Positions 58,185 to 64,000 of a DNA stretch of 64,000 bases are shown here, piece after piece. This DNA comes from Apostichopus japonicus (taxonomy: Eukaryota > Echinodermata > Holothuroidea > Aspidochirotida > Stichopodidae). How positions within the stretch are numbered: the first letter of the stretch is position 1; each line of letters begins with the position of its first letter. The position numbers and the translations under genes were made by a program. Location of the stretch: contig NC_092566.1 in NCBI RefSeq assembly GCF_037975245.1, positions 12,107,501 through 12,171,500 of the forward strand. Reading direction: 5' to 3'. The notes under the pieces are model-generated. The model was not told the origin of the DNA. It saw only the letters and a program-made list of their open reading frames with translations, and made no database searches.

Positions 58185-59310
58185 CGCACATTCGATTTAA
58201 CGATACCAAACTTTCCATTGATCGGTACCGCACATTCGATTGATCGGTACCGCACATTCGATTGATCGGTATCGCACATTCGATTTAACGATACCGCACA
58301 TTCGATTCATCGGTACCACACATTCGATTCATCGGTATCGCACATTCGATTTAACTATACCGCACATTCGATTGATCGGTACCGCACATTCGATTGGTCG
58401 GTACCGAACATTCGATTGATCGATACCGCATATTCGATTGATCGGAACCGCACATTCGATTGATCGGTACGGAACATTCGATTGATCGGAACCGAACATT
58501 CCATTGATCGATACTCAACATTCCATTGATCGGTACCGCACATTCGATTTAACGATACCAAACATTCGATTGATCGGTAGGGAACATTCGATTGAACGGT
58601 ACCGCACATTCGATTGATCGATACCGCACATTCTATATATCGGTACCGCACATTCGATTGATTGGTACTGCACATTCGATTGATCGGTACCGAACATTCG
58701 ATTGATCTTTACCGAACAATCGATTGATCGGTATCGCACTTTCGATTGATCGATACCGCATATTTGGTTGATCGATACTGCACATTCGATTGATCGGTAC
58801 GGAACATTCGATTGAACGGTACCGCACATTCGATTGATTGGTACAGAACATTCGATTGATCGATACCGCACATTCGATTGATCGGTATCGCACATTCGAT
58901 TGATCGATACCGCACATTCGATTCATCGGTACCACACATTCGATTGATCGATAACGCACATTCGATTGATCGGTATCGCACATTCGATTTAACGATATCG
59001 CACATTCGATTGATCGGTACCGCACATTCGATTGGTCGGTACCGAACATTCGATTGATCGATACCGCATATTCGATTGATCGATACCGCACATTCGATTG
59101 ATCGATACCTCACATTCTATTGATCGGTATCGCACATTCGACTTAACGATACCAAACATTCGATTGATCGGTACCGCACATTCGATTGATCGGTACCGAA
59201 CATTCGATTGATCGATACCGCATATTCGATTGATCGATACTGCACATTCGATTGATCGGTACGGAACATTCGATTGATCGGAACCGAACATTCTATTGAT
59301 CGATACTCAA

Positions 59311-60030
59311 CATTCCATGGTCGGTACCGCACATTCGATTTAACGATACCAAACATTCGATTGATCGGTAGGGAACATTCGATTGAACGGTACCGCACAT
59401 TCGATTCATCGGTACCACACATTCGATTGATCGGTACCGCACATTCGATTGATCGGTACCGGACACAATTTAACGATACCAAACATTCGATTGATCGGTA
59501 CCGAACATTCGATTGATCGATACCGCATATTCGATTGATCGATACCGCACATTCGATTGATCGGTACGGAACATTCGATTTATCGGAACCGAACATTCCA
59601 TTGATCGATACTCAACATTCCATTGATCGGTACCGCACATTCGGTTTAACGATACCAAACATTCGATTGATCGGTAGGGAACATTCGATTGAACGGTACC
59701 GCACATTCGATTGATCGGTACCGCACATTCGATTTAACGATACCAAACATTCGATTGATCGGTACGGAACATTCGATTGATCGGTTCCGAACTTCGATTG
59801 ATCGGTACCGCACACTCGATTGATCGGCAAGGCACATTCGATTGACCGGTAACGCACATTCTATAGATCGGTACCGCACATTCGATTGATTGGTACCGCA
59901 CATTCGATTGATCGGTACCGAACATTCGATTGATCACCGCATCTTCGATTGATCGATACCGCACATTCGATTGATCGATACCTCACATTCGATTGATCGG
60001 TATCGCAAATTCGATTGAACGATACCGCAT
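59311..60030 (+). repeat. Degenerate stretch with clustered small deletions
   Basis: Five shortened monomers lie within about 720 bp: CCATGGTCGG near 59317 (minus 1), GGTACCGGACACAATTTAACG near 59458-59478 (minus 2), GAACTTCGATTG near 59789 (minus 1), GATTGATCACCGCATC near 59930 (minus 3) and CCGCATATCGATTG near 60026 (minus 1). Elsewhere such events come roughly once per kilobase or less. The first is also present at 63996, so it predates the H duplication. Confidence 0.85.
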
Positions 60031-60072
60031 ATCGATTGATCGGTACCGCACATTCGATTGATCGGTACCGAA

Positions 60073-63000
60073 CATTCCATTGATCGGTACCCCACATTCG
60101 ATTTAACGATACCAAACATTCGATTGATCGGTAGGGAACATTCGATTGAACGGTACCGCACATTCGATTGATCGGTACGGAATATTCGATTGATCGGTAC
60201 CGCACATTCGATTGATCGGTACCGCACATTCGATTGATCGATACCAAACATTCGATTTAACGATACCAAACATTCGATTGATCGGTACGGAACATTCGAT
60301 TGAACGGTACCGCACATTCGATTGATCGGTACGGAACATTCGATTGATCGATACCGCACATTCGATTGATCGATACTTGACATTCGATAGATCGGTATCG
60401 CACATTCGATTTAACGATACCGCACATTCGATTCATCGGTACCACACATTCGATTGATCGGTACCGCACATTCGATTGATCGGTAACGCACATTCGAATT
60501 AACGATACCGCACATTCGATTGATCGGAACCGCACATTCGATTGGTCGGTACCGAACATTCGATTGATCGATACCGCATATTCGATTGATCGATACCGCA
60601 CATTCGATTGATCGGTACGGATCATTGGATGTATCGGAACCGAACATTCCATTGATCGATACTCAACATTCCATTGATCGGTACCGCACATTCGATTTAA
60701 GGATACCAAACATTCGATTGATCGGTACGGAACATTCGATTGATCGGTACCGCACATTCGATTGATCGATACCGCACATTCTATAGATCGGTACCGCACA
60801 TTCGATTGATTGGTACTGCACATTCGATTGATCGGTACCGAACATTCGAATGATCTTTACCGAACAATCGATTGATCGGTATCGCACTTTCGATTGATCG
60901 ATACCGCATACTTGATTGATCGATACTGCACATTCGATTGATCGGTACCGCACATTCGATTCATCGGTACCGAACATTCGATTGATCGATACCGCATATT
61001 CGATTGATCGATACCGCACATTCGATTGATCGGTACGGAACATTCGATTGATCGGTACGGAACATTCGATTGAACGGTACCGCACATTCGATTGATCGGT
61101 ACGGAACATTCGATTGATCGATACCGCCCATTCGATTGATCGATACCGCACATTCGATTGATCGATAAGGCACATTCGATTGATCGGTATCGCACATTCG
61201 ATTTAACGATACCGCACATTCGATTGATCGGTACCACATATTCGATTGATCGATACCGCACATTCGATTGATCGGTATCGCACATTCGATTTAACTATAC
61301 CGCACATTCGATTGATCGGTACCGCACATTCGATTGGTCGGTACCGAACATTCGATTGATCGATACCGCATATTCGATTGATCGATACCGCACATTCGAT
61401 TGATCGGTACGGAACATTCGATTTATCGGAACCGAACATTCCATTGATCGATACTCAACATTCCATTGATCGGTACCACACATTCGATTTAACGATACCA
61501 AACATTCGATTGATCGGTACGGAACATTCGATTGAACGGTACCGCACATTCGATTGATTGGTACAGAACATTCGATTGATCGATACCGCACATTCGATTG
61601 ATCGATACCGCACATTCGATTTATCGGTATCGCACATTCGATTGATCCTCACCGAACAATCGATTGATCGGTATCGCATATTCGATTGATGGGCAAGGCA
61701 AATTCGTTTGAACGGTAACGCACATTCTATAGATCGGTACCGCACATTCGATTGATTGGTACCGCACATTCGATTGGTCGGTACCGAACATTCGATTGAT
61801 CGATACCGCATATTCGATTGATCGATACCGCACATTCGATTGATCGGTACGGATCATTGGATGTATCGGAACCGAACATTCCATTGATCGATACTCAACA
61901 TTCCATTGATCGGTACCGCACATTCGATTTAAGGATACCAAACATTCGATTGATCGGTACGGAACATTCGATTGATCGGTACCGCACATTCGATTGATCG
62001 ATACCGCACATTCTATAGATCGGTACCGAACATTCGATTGATTGGTACTGCACATTCGATTGATCGGTACCGAACATTCGAATGATCTTTACCGAACAAT
62101 CGATTGATCGGTATCGCACTTTCGATTGATCGATACCGCATACTTGATTGATCGATACTGCACATTCGATTGATCGGTACCGCACATTCGATTCATCGGT
62201 ACCGAACATTCGATTGATCGATACCGCCCATTCGATTGATCGATACCGCACATTCGATTGATCGATACCGCACATTCGATTGATCGGTATCGCACATTCG
62301 ATTTAACGATACCGCACATTCGATTGATCGGTACCACACATTCGATTGATCGATACCGCACATTCGATTGATCGGTATCGCACATTCGATTTAACTATAC
62401 CGCACATTCGATTGATCGGTACCGTACATTCGATTGGTCGGTACCGAACATTCGATTGATCGATACCGCATATTCGATTGATCGATACCGCACATTCGAT
62501 TGATCGGTACGGAACATTCGATTTATCGGAACCGAACATTCCATTGATCGATACTCAACATTCGATTGATCGGTACCACACATTCGATTTAACGATACCA
62601 AACATTCGATTGATCGGTATCGCACATTCGATTGATCCTCACCGAACAATCGATTGATCGGTATCGCATATTCGATTGATGGGCAAGGCAAATTCGTTTG
62701 AACGGTAACGCACATTCTATAGATCGGTACCGCACATTCGATTGATTGGTACCGCACATTCGATTGATCGGTACCGAACATTCGAATGATCTTTACCGCA
62801 CAATCGATTGATCGGAACCGCACATTCGAACTAACGGTACCGCACATTCGATTTAACGATACCAAACTTTCCATTGATCGGTACCGCACATTCGATTGAT
62901 CGGTACCGCACATTCGATTGATCGGTATCGCACATTCGATTTAACGATACCGCACATTCGATTCATCGGTACCACACATTCGATTCATCGGTATCGCACA

Positions 63001-64000
63001 TTCGATTTAACTATACCGCACATTCGATTCATCGGTACCGCACATTCGATTGGTCGGTACCGAACATTCGATTGATCGATACCGCATATTCGATTGATCG
63101 GAACCGAACATTCGATTGATCGGAACCGAACATTCCATTGATCGATACTCAACATTCCATTGATCGGTACCGCACATTCGATTTAACGATACCAAACATT
63201 CGATTGATCGGTAGGGAACATTCGATTGAACGGTACCGCACATTCGATTGATCGGTACGGAACATTCGATTGATCGGTACCGCACATTCGATTGATCGAT
63301 ACCGCACATTCTATATATCGGTACCGCACATTCGATTGATTGGTACTGCACATTCGATTGATCGGTACCGAACATTCGATTGATCTTTACCGAACAATCG
63401 ATTGATCGGTATCGCACTTTCGATTGATCGATACCGCATATTTGGTTGATCGATACTGCACATTCGATTGATCGGTACGGAACATTCGATTGAACGGTAC
63501 CGCACATTCGATTGATTGGTACAGAACATTCGATTGATCGATACCGCACATTCGATTGATCGGTATCGCACATTCGATTGATCGATACCGCACATTTGAT
63601 TCATCGGTACCACACATTCGATTGATCGATAACGCACATTCGATTGATCGGTATCGCACATTCGATTTAACGATATCGCACATTCGATTGATCGGTACCG
63701 CACATTCGATTGGTCGGTACCGAACATTCGATTGATCGATACCGCATATTCGATTGATCGATACCGCACATTCGATTGATCGATACCTCACATTCTATTG
63801 ATCGGTATCGCACATTCGACTTAACGATACCAAACATTCGATTGATCGGTACCGCACATTCGATTGATCGGTACCGAACATTCGATTGATCGATACCGCA
63901 TATTCGATTGATCGATACTGCACATTCGATTGATCGGTACGGAACATTCGATTGATCGGAACCGAACATTCTATTGATCGATACTCAACATTCCATGGTC
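60073..64000 (+). repeat. Block H copy 2, cut by the window end
   Basis: Follows copy 1 order with two multi-monomer losses: 132 bp by about 62.3 kb and a further 88 bp by about 63.3 kb. The last bases, CATTCCATGGTC, correspond to 59311-59322, so the window stops inside the unit and the array must continue. Internal GGATCATTGG markers at 60619 and 61851 again give 1232 bp. Confidence 0.87.

Larger units (their letters stand above)
55175..60072 (+). repeat. Block H copy 1, macro-unit of 4898 bp
   Basis: More than ten landmarks from 55205 to 56997 recur exactly 4898 bp downstream (223 monomers minus eight bases). The offset falls to 4766 near 57.5 kb and to 4678 by 58.6 kb because copy 2 lacks six and then four monomers. 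The eight-base deficit equals the summed small deletions at 59.31-60.03 kb. The unit contains an internal 1232-bp duplication. Confidence 0.87.
1..64000 (+). repeat. 22-bp satellite array, head to tail, whole window
   Basis: Every part of the window reads as a tandem 22-bp monomer, consensus CGATTGATCGG followed by TACCGCACATT, about 2,900 copies, with no orientation switch seen. The most constant part is ATTCGATT plus the following ATCG. The second half varies most (GGTACC, GATACC, GGTATC, GGTACG, GATACT, GGTAGG followed by GCAC, GAAC, AAAC or CAAC). Consensus GC is 50 percent, with three CpG dinucleotides per monomer. Each typical monomer carries GATC and TCGA, and many carry the palindrome CGGTACCG. 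Rare monomers are 21 bp or shorter through small deletions, and one carries an extra base near 36612. Known biology: megabase-scale arrays of short monomers ordered into higher-order repeats are typical of eukaryotic centromeric or heterochromatic satellites. Species and chromosomal position are not determinable here. No promoter, terminator, RNA gene or transposon end was recognised within it. Confidence 0.98.

Noticed and set aside
1-64000. CRISPR array
   Set aside because: The repeats are directly adjacent, with no unique spacers between them. The period is 22 bp, and what varies is a few substitutions, not spacer sequence.
1-64000. Telomeric repeat or bacterial iteron/origin array
   Set aside because: The monomer has no G-rich telomere-like strand. 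The array is orders of magnitude longer than iteron sets, and no replication gene or unique flank is present.
1-64000. Inverted segments or hairpin-type palindromes at large scale
   Set aside because: All monomers read in the same orientation. The only palindromes seen are short ones inside monomers (CGGTACCG, TCGGTACCGA, CAATCGATTG).
1-64000. Tandem tRNA, rRNA or small RNA gene cluster
   Set aside because: A 22-bp period is too short for such genes, and no cloverleaf, A/B box or rRNA-like stretch was recognised.

Overview
The whole window is one uninterrupted satellite DNA array. It holds about 2,900 head-to-tail copies of a 22-bp monomer, all in the same orientation. I see no unique sequence, no credible protein-coding gene, no RNA gene, no transposon and no CRISPR array. 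The plus-strand consensus monomer reads CGATTGATCGG followed by TACCGCACATT; the commonest variants change the second half (GATACCGCAC, GGTATCGCAC, GGTACGGAAC, GATACCAAAC, GATACTCAAC, GGTAGGGAAC) or the GATTGATC part (GATTTAACG, GATAGATCG, GATTCATCG, GATTGGTCG). A pure array of this size points to eukaryotic heterochromatin (centromeric, pericentromeric or subtelomeric, or a B or sex chromosome). The species cannot be told from the sequence.

Monomers are not randomly ordered. Fixed strings of variant monomers recur as higher-order repeats (HORs). Nearly all spacings I measured between recurring marker monomers are a multiple of 22, less one base for each 21-bp or otherwise shortened monomer in between. 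Layout: Block A (1-3366) is an HOR of 103 monomers (2266 bp) with nested sub-blocks. Block B (3367 to about 18130) is seven copies of a 2264-bp HOR with length variants 1362, 2308 and 2088. Block C (about 18231-22100) is a 1715-bp HOR. Block D (22879-28940) is four near-identical copies in the order 1562, 1496, 1496 and about 1.5 kb. Block E (about 28170-30630) is a 1231-bp tandem duplication. Block F (about 30.6-35.2 kb) is a mosaic rich in a 21-bp monomer. The order C-D-E-F then recurs in shorter form from 35.2 to 41.8 kb, and again, reduced, from 41.8 to 45.7 kb. Further C/F-type cycles fill 45.7-55.2 kb, with an H-like insert at about 47.0-48.7 kb. Block H (55175-64000) is a 4898-bp macro-unit and most of a second copy, cut off by the window end.

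The many long open frames, nearly all on the minus strand (up to 629 codons at 36276-38165), are a by-product of the repeat. The reverse complement of the consensus has no stop codon, and 22 is not a multiple of 3, so all three minus frames read the same cyclic 22-residue string. I treat none as a gene. Block boundaries are given by marker monomers and are good to roughly one to three monomers. Identities were judged by eye from repeated markers and from conceptual translations, not by alignment.
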